Shown: one piece after another, positions 48,747 to 61,000 of the stretch
How positions within the stretch are numbered: position 1 is the stretch's first letter
Layout of the letters: each line of letters starts with the position of its first letter
NCBI GenBank assembly: GCA_038502055.1
Contig: JAXRKN010000037.1
Coordinates: 3,844,001 to 3,908,000 of the forward strand
Length of the DNA stretch: 64,000 nt
Direction of reading: 5' to 3'
Source: Tanytarsus gracilentus
Lineage: Eukaryota; Arthropoda; Insecta; Diptera; Chironomidae
Notes under the pieces: model-generated
What the model was told of the DNA's origin: nothing
The model's database searches: none
What the model saw: the letters and a program-made list of their open reading frames with translations, nothing else
Translations under genes and position numbers: made by a program

Positions 48747-49781
48747 ACTCGAGTGCCAAGTCAATTATGACATAAAGGAAGAAATCCTAAAAGTTCTCGA
48801 AAAGATTTTTCTCTTACGCTTTTATTCATGATGAAAGATTTATTTTATTTTTAGCATGCAAATATTTGACAAATTTTTTAACCGACATCGTTTAAGAGAT
48901 CAAATGACTTAAAATTTCCTCAAGTTTCCATCGATGATTGTGGTGAAAAATTGAAAATCATAGTTTTGTTTGTCTTTACCAAATCTTGTAGAATCATTTA
49001 TTTTTCTAAAATTCTAAAATAAAAAAAAATTATTTCAAAATAAGTAAATTAAGAAAATATTGAAGCTCAACCATGTTTCACTTTCCACTTTGTTTCAACG
49101 GACTTTTTGAATTTTCTAAAACATTGGCAACACTTTCAGAGTTTTTGTTTTGGTTTTCTTTTGCAAATCTTTAAATTAATTAAAATAGAAAATGTCAAGC
49201 AAATTTTTTAAGTTTTTTGCATCGGATAGAGGTAGGAAAGCAACGTTTTACGGTACACTTGGAGCCTGCGTGTCAGCATTTTCAATTAACTATTTGCCGC
49301 ATAACATATTGATTGATCAGTATCGCGGAATTATAGCATCGTATCAGTGAGTTTTTAAATACATTTAATAGTTTTAAAACAGCATGACACTAACTTTAAT
49401 ATTTTTAGCAATGGCATTGAAAGAGAAGTCAACAACAGTCTCATTCAAAAATGCAATAAAGCTGCTGATTTACTAAAATTAACGCCATCTGAAAGGGAAT
49501 TTATGGATCCGTTCATGGTTTGTGGATTTGATCTCTATTCAATTGGTTCAACACACTTCCGATATGGTGCTCTTGTCGGCATACCCATTAATTTCACTTT
49601 TACTGCTGCTGATGAAATTCCGAAAGGTGAAATCAAAGTGAAAGGATATGAAGAGGTTAACTGGAGTTCTGAAGCAGGACAGCTCTTACAAGAGTGCTTA
49701 ATTTTTAATGAAGATGAGCAAGTCTTTGGAATAGCTCGAGAAATGCTGGAACTGAAATCTCGAAGAGTTTTGTACAACACG
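48747..49781 (+). repeat. Tandem duplication, left copy (about 1.03 kb)
   Basis: Nearly identical to 50192-51228, covering the upstream flank, exon 1, the intron and the first half of exon 2 of TMEM177. The copies are spaced by about 1,445-1,447 bp with a unique 410-bp spacer (49782-50191). Confidence 0.92.
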
Positions 49782-49871
49782 GGTGGTGGTGGGTGGTTTG
49801 TTATTTTTGAAAAAGGTTTGATGCTGTATTTGATATATGTTTGGGGAGTGGAGTGGTTTAATTTTTATTAA
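49192..49871 (+). pseudogene. TMEM177: Truncated TMEM177 duplicate
   Basis: Exons 49192..49346 and 49409..49871. The promoter flank, start codon and intron are all duplicated, but homology ends after the codons for ...SRRVLYNT at 49781. The frame then reads 28 unrelated codons (GGGGWFVIFEKG...) to a stop. The product would be about 205 residues without the two membrane helices of TMEM177. It may be transcribed, because the upstream flank is copied, but a folded functional protein is unlikely. Against the intact copy it has E-C-L-I-F-N where the intact gene has E-G-L-I-F-T, a local cluster of base differences in an otherwise near-identical block. Confidence 0.85.
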
Positions 49872-50191
49872 TCATTAAATTATATATCGAAAGGGGGTAT
49901 TTACGTTGTTTTAAATAAATATAAAATTTAAATTTTTAATTAGTACTATAATGCGTTTAAAATTTAAGTTAAAAATACCCAGTCTTTAAAATATATTTGT
50001 ATGGAAAATTTAAATTGCGAATTTTGATTTAGAAATAATTTTATGCTAATGGTTGGGCCTGTAAATAAAAATTAAAAATTATAAATTAAGTATGTTATTT
50101 TTTTTTTTTTTAGCTATTGCTTTCTTTTAAATTATTTCCGTACCTTTTTTGGCTTTTTTTGGGCAATTTTTGATCTTTATTTTGAGGAATA

Positions 50192-51228
50192 ACTCGAGTG
50201 CCAAGTCAATTATGACGTAAAGGAAGAAATCCTAAAAGTTCTCGAAAAGATTTTTCTCTTACGCTTTTATTCATGATGAAAGATTTATTTTATTTTTAGC
50301 ATGCAAATATTTGACAAATTTTTTAACCGACATCGTTTAAGAGATCAAATGACATAAAATTTCCTCAAGTTTCCATCGATGATTGTGGTGAAAAATTGAA
50401 ATTGATGGTTTTGTTCGTCTTTACCAAATCGTGTAGAATCATTTATTTTTCTAAATTCTAAAATTAAAAAAAAAATTAATTCAAAATAAGTAAATTAAGA
50501 AAATATTGAAGCTCAACCATGTTTCACTTTCCACTTTGTTTCAACGGACTTTTTGAATTTTCTAAAACATCTGGCAACACTTTCAGAGTTTTTGTTTTGC
50601 TTTTCTTTTGCAAATCTTTAAATTAATTAAAATAGAAAATGTCAAGCAAATTTTTTAAGTTTTTTGCATCGGATAGAGGTAGGAAAGCAACGTTTTACGG
50701 TACACTTGGAGCCTGCGTGTCAGCATTTTCAATTAACTATTTGCCGCATAACATATTGATTGATCAGTATCGCGGAATTATAGCATCGTATCAGTGAGTT
50801 TTTAAATACATTTAATAGTTTTAAAACAGCATGACACTAACTTTAATATTTTTAGCAATGGCATTGAAAGAGAAGTCAACAACAGTCTCATTCAAAAATG
50901 CAATAAAGCTGCTGATTTACTAAAATTAACGCCATCTGAAAGGGAATTTATGGATCCGTTCATGGTTTGTGGATTTGATCTCTATTCAATTGGTTCAACA
51001 CACTTCCGATATGGTGCTCTTGTCGGCATACCCATTAATTTCACTTTTACTGCTGCCGATGAAATTCCGAAAGGTGAAATCAAAGTGAAAGGATATGAAG
51101 AGGTTAACTGGAGTTCTGAAGCAGGACAGCTCTTACAAGAAGGTTTGATTTTTACTGAAGATGAGCAGGTCTTTGGAATAGCTCGAGAAATGCTGGAACT
51201 GAAATCTCGAAGAGTTTTGTACAACACG
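50192..51228 (+). repeat. Tandem duplication, right copy
   Basis: Partner of 48747-49781. This copy continues into the intact gene, so it is the likely source. Confidence 0.92.
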
Positions 51229-51651
51229 TTGTATGCGACCGGTTCAATTTTTATGTACTACAGCATCACCTCAGCCATTAATCAAAGTCAACGACTATTC
51301 GCAAGACCTCTTTCTCTTCGACTTGTTCTCTACACACTGGCTGGTCTGTTCTCAGCCGGAACATACTGCTTTCTAAAGGACGCCTCACAGGTTAATATCG
51401 ATGGTGAAATAGATGAGGAATTGAGTCATCTTGGTGATCAGTATATCAAGGCTGGGATCAGTTTTTATGACAAAATTCTTAAAAAGAACATGGCCATTAA
51501 AAAATTAACCGGAAGCAATGAATTTACGGCTACGGGAAATTTTAATCATTACTTCCGCATAAAAGCAATTCCTTTAAGCATGAGAAAATTAAATTTTGAA
51601 TCCTACTTGAAAAATCTGAATTCAAAAGAGGATGAAGTTACTAATTCATAA
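50639..51651 (+). CDS. TMEM177: TMEM177 orthologue (mitochondrial COX2 biogenesis factor)
   Basis: Exons 50639..50793 and 50856..51651 encode 316 residues, close to the about 311 of human TMEM177. The N-terminus is basic (MSSKFFKFFASDRGRKATFYG). The middle has FMVCGFDLYSIGSTHFRYGALVGIP. Two hydrophobic segments (about LYATGSIFMYYSITSAI and LRLVLYTLAGLFSAGTYCF) fit the two membrane helices of the family. In vertebrates the protein sits in the inner mitochondrial membrane and stabilises newly made COX2 with COX20/SCO. A truncated tandem copy lies directly upstream. The short intron follows a phase-2 codon split. The assignment rests on length, topology and motif memory. Confidence 0.8.
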
Positions 51652-52919
51652 AATAGTAATCCATGTTAACTATATAGTCCTTAAAATTGTTTTAAATCCC
51701 AATAAAGAAATTAAAAAAATAAATGGTTTGAGATTTAAAAAACGTCCATCGAGATTTTTTTCAAATGCCCATTTTTTGAAACTTTGCGTTGACACGAAAA
51801 ACATTTTTAAAAAGCAATGATACATATTTTAAGCTCCGAGTTCATTTTATTTAAATATTTATTTTTATCAACATGTTGTTTACTAAAATACCTTCTGCAA
51901 AACTTTTTTCTCTTTTAAATTATTGTGAATTCAGGAAAGTAAAAAAATGTAAAAATAATTTTCGTTTTTCTACTAAAACACTACAAAAAATTTTATCTAA
52001 AGAAATTTATTTTTTGCGTCTATATTAAATTTCGCTTTCATCGTATGCAGACCTTAACGTAATTTAATTCGCGTCAATGAGATCTTTGAAAACAAAAACA
52101 AGTGACGTAGAAAATTGAGAGCGAGATTTCTCTCGAAATTTCATGCGACATACATACATATATGTATATGTATTTTTACATAAGTTTCTCTCTCGTTCCT
52201 TCTCAAATTTACTATATTTTTCTCTCCAAGTGAATCACTTTTTCTTCAGTTGTATTTCGCACGTCAATCGAGACGCTCTTCGTTTTTTGACTTCCAATTT
52301 CAATTTCTGTTTTAAACTAGAACTTTTTATATTTTGTGCATCACTATCAAGATTAAATTTAGTGCGAGAGAATATTTAACGCAATTAGCTTAAAGAAATA
52401 ATTATAAAGTTGTTATATGATTGAAAAGAATAAGGAAATAAGGTGCTGATAAAGGTTTCGTAAGTGTGATTCCCAATTACGTTGCAAGAATTTTTTTAAC
52501 TAAGCGGAAATTCCCAAATGTGAATATATTAAACTCGATGTGAAAGTGAATTTCGCTCTCTACTGCTTGCATTATTATTCGAATCCTGTTTGTACGTACG
52601 TACCTACCTACCTGTTGAATCCCGCACATATAGTGAGATTTATGTATTCATTTCACCACGCACACATTGACAAAATCGTAAGAACATACAAGAAAAGAAG
52701 ACTTTCAGGAAGAGAAACGACCCGAATGAAAAGAAAAAGAAGAAGAAATTCGAAATAAATTATGTGCACATGTGAACAGATGTTTTAGTGGTTGTAACTG
52801 TAATGCGAGCAAAAGAGAGCGAAATTTTCAAGGATTTTCATCGCGAATGCACGTGCGAGTTCAATGTGAGCAATTTGTTGATTTAGTTCATTCAATTGTA
52901 GACGTAAAACCCGGTAAAG
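51652..52919. other. Intergenic region between TMEM177 and the MIF4G gene
   Basis: AT-rich, with a short GTAC/ACCT simple repeat at about 52589-52613. The last few hundred bases probably contain the 5' UTR of the MIF4G gene. No ORF with a recognisable domain. Confidence 0.4.
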
Positions 52920-54555
52920 ATGCGTCAAAGAAATGAACAGTTCGAGGAAATTCTTAAGCTCTTTGAGGCGTTCGAAGGTGACGATGCCATTATACAGACA
53001 ATGAAGTTGAGAAAAATTCTCGAGGCATTTAATCGGAGTGTAACGAGCGAAAAATTAATGAGGTAATTTAATTAATGCCGTTGTGTGCCCTCCAAAAATA
53101 ATTACCCGAAAAAAAATAAATTATTTCAGTGATCTGTTTGACGCACTTAACACTCGCGCATTGGAGAAAGGAGACAATTTTATACAAAATTTAGTTAACG
53201 TCATTACCTCCCGTCAATTTGATGCCATAAACATAAATGGAAAAATTATACGTCATGCAATGCTGGAAATTTTACAGAAGAACTTTCAGTGTAAGAAGAA
53301 CTACTGAAAGCTGTCCAAAAAATAGCTAAAATGTTAAATTTATTTCTAGTTGCCGATAAATTTAAACGAGACGACATGAGCAAGTTTTACAATTCAATTA
53401 GGCTTCTGGGTGAATTCTACAATAAGGCTCGAATCTCAAATGGCAACCCAATAAACATTTTGTCGACATCGCTCCTCAATCTAATGAACGTTGAGCTGGA
53501 AAAGGAACTTAAAAATGTTTTTCATTTAAAAAACGATCATCAATTTAGTGAATTATTGTTAGGGCAGGTTAGTTTTCACACTCATCAACACTCATCGATT
53601 AATTTTTAATTAAAAAAAATATTTTTAGATCGTTCTCAATGGACCATTACTTAAGACACGTCATAAAACAGAAATTGAAGTTTTTCTCATGCACATCCGT
53701 CGATGCCTTATTGAAATTGATGGACTAACCACACACACAAAAGCATTTCTTTTAATGATCCTCGATCTCTACTATAGTAACTTTAATTACTCTCTACTCG
53801 AGAATTGTGTCGAAAAATTGTACAACAAATATTTGCCTAATAGTGCCAATAGCGAAAACAAAAATCAAAAGAAAGAGGAACATCCAAGAGGTGTGGTAAA
53901 GGCTCATGAGAATGGACACAAGTCACATCAACCGATTGCATCGACTTCCAAGAAAAATACAGTGAAGAGTGAAAGAAGATCTGAAAGTTATCATCGAAGC
54001 GTTCCGCCGAAAAGTCCAACAAAAATTTCGCCTCCGTCTCGAAGATCTGAACCTCATTCATATCAACCACAGTACCGTTCCCCCCCACAACAGCCGAAAT
54101 CACCTCAGAAAACTTCACCACCGCAAAAAAAGGTATCGCCAAGGGATTTAAGGAATAGAAAATCAACGTCTGCTGAAAGAGGTTCGTCTGCGCCTCCCAT
54201 GAGCCCTAAAACACTCTTCAAGGTAGAAAAAGAATTGGACAAACTCAATATTGAAGCACCTCGAGCGAAAACTCATCAAAAGAACCCCGAACAAATTAAT
54301 CAAGTTCAGTCGAATGTGGATGAAAATATTTTGCGACAACAAAACACCAGTGAACACTCATCGCCGTCTGGAACTTTAAAGTCCAAGCCGGTGACAGTTA
54401 CCAATGCAAGTAAAGTATATTTTAAAGAGGAAAACGCTGAAAATTTAAGCTGGAATGGTGAAACCTCATTCGAAGACGAATCAGAGACAACAATCGAATC
54501 GCCACGTGTGAGTCAATATTCCAGTTCATTTTTGAACTTTTTAAGTAACAATTGA
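52920..54555 (+). CDS. MIF4G-domain protein (CTIF/PAIP1-like translation factor)
   Basis: Exons 52920..53062, 53130..53290, 53350..53567 and 53629..54555; 482 residues. The N-terminal 300 residues form a helical-repeat MIF4G fold. Signature stretches are GDNFIQNLVNVITS, RRDM-like KRDDMSKFYNSIRLLGEFYN, and GPLLKTRHKTEIEVFLMHIR. The C-terminal part (about residues 300-480) is disordered, with many SPPKSP/KTSPPQKK phrases, rich in Ser, Pro and Lys. MIF4G proteins of this size bind eIF4A, eIF3 or cap-complex factors and regulate translation of mRNAs. I cannot separate a CTIF, PAIP1 or MIF4GD origin by eye. The intron 2 donor was set at CAGT|GTAAGA because it keeps phase and matches consensus. Confidence 0.75.
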
Positions 54556-55098
54556 AAGCTTTTTAAATGTACAACTATAGTAACTTAAGCAGCATCGATT
54601 TATTATAAATTTTTTCATTTTCAATTAAAGAAAGAAACAAATGAACTTAAATAAAGTAAATAGATTTAAATATATTTTTCATTAAATGAAATATGGACTT
54701 AGTTTTATATAATAGTGTTAGGAAGATTTATATAAGGTTAAAATGATGTTAAAAATAAAGAGTCGATCACACAAAAATTATTACACAGTTTTTTTTAAAC
54801 AAATAGTTAACATCGAAGAATTAGATTTAGTTACTGTTTTTAACTTATTATATTATAGATGAATTAATGAAAAGCCACCGATTGCACAAAATGCAACTGT
54901 CTAATGTCACGTAAAAAATGTTTTTACTAAAAAGTGCCGAGCTGGTAAAAATTTCAGTATTTTGGCAAAATCTGGCTGTGAGTCATGTGTTTGTTTCGAA
55001 TTTATCTACTATTTGATTATAATTTAGCTATGCGTATTTATTTCACGTCTATATGCGGCGATTTAAAAATACGAGAAGTTCATGCCATATAATTCATG
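54556..55098. other. Convergent intergenic region
   Basis: Lies between the stop codons of the MIF4G gene (+) and Golgin-245 (-). AATAAA-type signals near 54650 and 54755 suit the plus-strand gene. Nothing else was seen. Confidence 0.45.
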
Positions 55099-58000
55099 CT
55101 AGAGCAGATTGTTGAGTTGGCCAAGCTAAAATTGAAATAAATTAGTGTTTATAATAAGCTTATTAATCTCAAAATCTTACCAAAGTATGCCGTTGCGTTT
55201 CCTTCTCCAATACAAGATGCGTCTGCTGTGGTGTGAATTTTAAAACTGCCGCAATCACTTTAACGAGCGTTGTTCCATTTGCATTCACGTGACCACTCAA
55301 ATACTAAAGGAAGAAAATATTATTTTACTGTCGTTGACACGTGCGAATAATATAAAGTTTATTTACCTGGAATAAGATGTTGCGAAGATATTCAAATTCC
55401 GTATTTGCTTGTATTCCCTCATTGTGATGCATCGAGACCTACGAAGTAATAAATCAGAATATTAAAGCGAAAAAAACTAAATTCAAATGAACTCACTAAA
55501 GTCTCATCGAGTTGTCTCACGAGCTTCTCATTCGTTAGCCGCAGTCTTTCATTTGATTGCTCAAGAATTAAATAATTTTCGACCTTTTGCTCGAGGAAAA
55601 TATTTTTGTTAGAAACATCTTCGACTTCAGACATAATTCTCTTTAGTTTATCGGCCAATTCATCGCGGTCCGATTTGATTTTTGAAAATTCATCACTCAG
55701 TGATGTTGAACTTGTGTACACTTCGTTGGAATTTTCATCGTCTTCTGATTTTTCTTTTGCCAATGAATCGTATTTAATTTTGAGCTCACTCAATTCGGAA
55801 CTAATTTGAGCGTATTGCCGTGAATTATCATGAAGCTCTTCAATCTCTTGCATTAAATCCAAAATTTTTCTCTCGTTCGTCTTTTCAGCATCTTCCAGCT
55901 TCTCAAGTAGCTCTCGATTGGAGTCTTGAAGTTTTTGATTTTCACTTAGCAGCGCTTCATACTTGTCAGATGTTTTGGCTGTTTTTGCCGCACTCAATTC
56001 CTTTTCATGTTTCTGAGAACTGTTTTCAATCTCGGCCACCAGTTGTGCTTTTTCCTCTTTGACAATTTCCATCTCTTTCAGTTGATTATCAAAATCTTTA
56101 TTCAAATCACTAATTATTCTTCGACTGCTCTCAATTTCCTTCTCGACTCGCAATTTTTCCTCGTTTAATTCCTTCAGTAACTTTTCTCGTTCATTCAAAA
56201 TCATTTCGAACTCCATATTTTTCTTTTTTGACGTTTGCAATTCATTTTCGGTATTTGCAAGAGATTTACGAGTCGTCTCTGTTGACTCTTCAATTGACTT
56301 AATTTGACTTTCAAGTGAGGCTATTTGATTTTCCAATGCGCTCGATTTACTTTGATGAGAATCAATTTGTAACTGAAGTGCGTTGACTTTTGCCTCGAGG
56401 TCACTTTTAGCAGATTTAAGAGAAGAATTTTCTTCTTGAACATTTACTAGCTCCTTGATTTTAATTTCATGGTCGGAAAATTGAGTTTTAATTGATTCAA
56501 GTTGCGAGATTAATTTAGAATTTTCTTCCTTCATATTTATGCTTTCCATAGTCTTTAAATCTAACTCAGATTTGAGGGATTTTAGTGAATTGTTTTCGTC
56601 GCGAAGGCTTTTAATTTCTAGCTCAATTTTTGATTTTTCTTCTTTCGTTTCGTTAAAGTTTGAAATTTGATTTTTTACACTCTCGAGATTTGCTGTTAAT
56701 TCATCGCGAATTTTTTGCAAGTTTAATAATTCCATTTCCTTGTCGTTTAGAGATTTTGATAAATTTGTTTTTTCATTTTCATGAGCTTTCAATAATGCAT
56801 CTCGTTCATGTTTGCTCTTAATTATTTCTTCATTTAATGCACTCACTATTTCATTTAATTTAAGCACTTCACCAGCTGATTTTTCACTACGTTCTGAAAG
56901 TTCAGTGTTAATATTAAGAATAGTTTGCTCGGACTGAGCTAGCTTTTCTTGTGCCTTTTGGAGATTTTCTTCCGTACTGCTCAAGCTTTCTTTGCTAACT
57001 TTTAAGCTCTCATTTAATTGATTTAATTTTAATTTGAGTTCTTCAACACTTTTAAGCTCATTAGTTAAATTTTCGATTTCCTTCCTTAACTCAACATTTT
57101 CACTTTTAGTTTTATCAAAATCTAAAAACTTTCCTTCAATCTCACTTGAACTTTTATGAATGGATTCGGTTAGTGAATTTTTCTCGTCATTTGATGCTTT
57201 TAATTGATCTTCGAGTTCAGCAAGACGTCCTTGATTTCGATCGCTAATCATTTCAAGCTCTGATTTAAGCGATTTATTTTTTTCAGTGAGATTTTTGTTG
57301 TCATTTTGAAGGGCTGCCATACGCTCCTCGAGTGTCAGCTTATTGCCATTAATTTTCTCCATTTCCGCTCTCATGTTATCGAGCGATTTTTGCAATTCAT
57401 CGCGTGTCTTTATCATTGCCTCGTTTTCAATTTTTATATTGTTGACGACCACCCTCAGGCTATCGCGGGAATGGGTCACCCAGCCGACAGAAATTCTGCA
57501 GAAATTCTACAGAATTTCTGCAGAAAATCTACAGAAATTCTGCAGCATTTTTTTTTTATCAGTCTGATATTCTTTACTATTCTTTATTTTTTTTTTCCCC
57601 AGATTATGTAATCAATGACTTTTTCTTTCTTCTTTCTTTTTCATTGTTCATTCTCTATTTCTTTCGACTCTAGCTGGTTCAAGATTGAACAAGTAATAAG
57701 ATTTGCTATTTATTTTATTCACTTGCTCATTTATTCGTCTTGACTCAATTGAATTGTTTTGAAATAAATTGTTTTTGAATTAATTTTTTTCAATTTAATT
57801 CAAATGATCAATTTGAATTCAAAATTAATAAAATTGGGGTTTTAATACTGCTCATTTATTTCACTTGCTCTTTATTAAACTAAATTTTGATTTAATATAA
57901 CTTTATTAAGTTCTCTTATTATAAAAATTTTTTTTATGCTTATTTAAAAACTTGCTCTTTCTTAAATTTTTGTTTTAATATAAACTTTATTTCAATTTAT

Positions 58001-61000
58001 TTAACTGAACTCGTTTATTTTAATAATTGTTTTAGCAATTATAGCTTTATATTTTTTTTACGACAATTTTTGCTATCCTCAAACAAGAAGTATCCGTAGT
58101 ATATCGTCATTTTTGAATGGATGGTTTTTATTTTATTCTTCATTTTAAATTTTGTGTATAAGTATGAAAAAAATAGGAAAAAATTTTAAAAATAAATTAA
58201 AAAATTTTTTTAAATCAAATGAAAAATTTGAATTTGGAAATATATAAAAAATAAATGTTTAAATATACTTTTAGCCAAATGTTTTAAATAGTTTCCTCGG
58301 TGGTCTCGTGGTTGCGCGCTTGACAGGAGTCCTGAGTTCGAGTTCGGTCTGCGCAGCAAAAATAAAATTGCTTAATCATTCTTCAAGAAAAAGAATAAGC
58401 GAGCAAAAAAAATTGTTAATTCTAAGGCCTTGAAGAAATTAAAAGTTAATTCAATTGTTAATTACTAATTTTTTTATTTGAAAATTTGAGGATTTGAGTT
58501 CAATTTCATTCTTATTAATTAATTCAATTCATTTTTTCAATGCTTCAATTTGTTCAACGTATATCGGTTCACCGTTTTCATAAGCTTACCCGCGATTTGA
58601 CTGAACTGTTTGAACTCAAATTTGAATTCAATTCGAACTCAAATAACACCCAAATTTGACTCGTGTTCTACAGGGATAGCCATCAAATTCTTAAGATTAA
58701 AACTTTTTTAAAGTCGTTGAATGAGATAAGATTCTTTGATTATATTTCATTGAACTCGTAATTAAAATTGGATTAGTATTTAATTTGATCGTTAAGGAAT
58801 TACTAATGTCTCAAAATATTCAAATTCAGCCTCAGGTTTAATTAAATTTTAATTTGAATTTTGATGGTATAAAAATAAAAAAAAATTATTTTTTCTCAAT
58901 TCTGCAGATTTTTTTAGATTTCTGAGTTTTATTCTGCAGAATTTCTACATTACTTTTTTGGTTTCTATTTTATTCGCAATCTGAATTTTTTTTCTGTTTC
59001 TATTTTCTGGTTCTGAGAAATAATGAAAAAAATTTACAGAATTTCTAATTTATTTATTTTTAGTTTTCTTTCTGTATTTGGTTCTGTGATTTCTGCAGAA
59101 TTTCTGCAGAATTTCTGTCGGCTGGGTGACCTACACTCGCTATCGCAACATTCATTTAAATTAGATTTTTCACTTTCAAGTTGAGCCATCTTTGCCTTCG
59201 TGCCATTAAGATCTTGTTGAAGTTGTTTTAAATCTTCTAAAAGACACAATTTTTCCTTCTCCTTAGCCTCATTGGCATCCTGTAGTGAACGATGTTGATG
59301 GTCGAGTTGTTCCTTCTCAACAAAAAGTCTCTCGTGTTCGCCAGTCAGCTGAGTAATTCTGTCGTTTAGCGTCTTAATTTGATTTATTAAACGGCCATTT
59401 TCTTCTTGAAGAAACTCTTGACTTTCCGAGAGGTTTGATTGAAGTCTTTTTAGCTCATCAGTACTGCGATGTGAACTTTCCTCCAACATGCAATTATTTT
59501 CGGCTAGTTGCGAGTTTTCGCATTGAACTTCCTGCGTGATAGAAAAGAATAATAAAATTTTATTAAATCATCATTAGATTTTATCATCTCTTACATGTAA
59601 TTTCGTTTCCAGTTCCTTAATTCTTGTTTGCCATTTTTGTGTCTGATCCTTTTCAATTTTCGATTTTGCTTCGTTATGCTGTCTGTGAATTTTCTCAATC
59701 TTTTCCTCCAGCTTTTGCTTTTCACTCTGAATTGTTGCATGACTTGTCCGAACTTCTTTTAACTGCTCTTCAAGCCTTCCAATTTCCTGTAAAATATTCG
59801 TAACTTGCGCCTTCAGCTCATTTTTCTCTCGAATTTCTCTTTCGAGGGTTTTCTCAAAGTCACGTTTTTCATTTTTCAAAGAATCTATTTTCGCCTTACA
59901 ATTGTCACGTTCTGTTGTAACAGTTTCACGTTCATGCTCCGTAGATTGGAGTTTTTCTAGAAGTTCCTCCTTAGATGCGGTTAGTGTGGCAATTTCTGTA
60001 GACTTTTCCTCGATTGTTTTATTCAACTCAGCGGTTGTTTCACTTAATCGCAATTCCATATCAACAATATTTTTCTTCATTGTCTCTTGCAAGGACTTTA
60101 CGGCATCCGATTCTGAGCTTTCATTGATAATTTTAATGCTCTTAATTTCTTCATTAAGAAGATTTTTCTGCCTCTGTAGCTCATTAATTTCATCTTTGCA
60201 TTTCTTCATCTCCCCGTGAAGCTGTTCATTTTGACTTTGTAGCGATGTTTTATCTTCTGACAGCTCTTTGAACTTATTGTTCACCTAAAATAAGATATTT
60301 CACAAATTTTTAACTAAAGTACACAAATAATATTCCCTCACCTTTTCAATTTTATCCTTCATTTCTTTTAGTTCGTTATTGACAACTTTTTTCTCCTCAA
60401 AAACTTCTTTGAGACGATCTTCAAGCTTCAATTTGTCACTGGACACTGCTTCCATTTCCTGAGTTTTTAGATTTAATTTTTCCTTGATGCTTTTCAATTC
60501 TTGTGATGTCATCATCTGGTTCGCTTCAAATTCCATAATCAAATCTTTTAATTTTTTCACTTCTGACTCTTTGCCCTCGAGTTCCGAGTGAATAATTTGC
60601 TTATTTTCCGCCATTGAAATGTTACTTTCTTCCTCACGCTGTCTCATCTCTTTAATTTCTTTCTGTGAATTTTCAAGCTGTTGCTTCAGCTCATTGATCT
60701 CCCTTTCTAATCTATTGATAAGGTCAACATGCTCGTTTGAAGTGTCATTATCGCTTGATAAAGTTATAAGGCTTGGTTCCTCTTTCAACGATGAAGATGA
60801 CGATCCATTAAGGACGGTATCGGGATTTTCTTCTAGCAATTCAAGTTTTGTTTTTAATGTTTTTACGACGCACTGCAAATCATCCATTTCTAGTCTGAGT
60901 GCACTCTCGAGATGAGCTTTCGCTTGCTGTTCCAACTGACACTGTTCCCTCAACTCACTTATTCGACGGAGGGCTTTATCTTGCGTTTCCACGAGTACTT

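Noticed and set aside
57467..59138. Ordinary ancestral intron of Golgin-245
   Set aside because: The inverted termini, the 8-bp direct repeat and exact frame restoration on deletion are better explained by transposon insertion; the size is also unlike the 53-79 nt introns of the rest of the gene.
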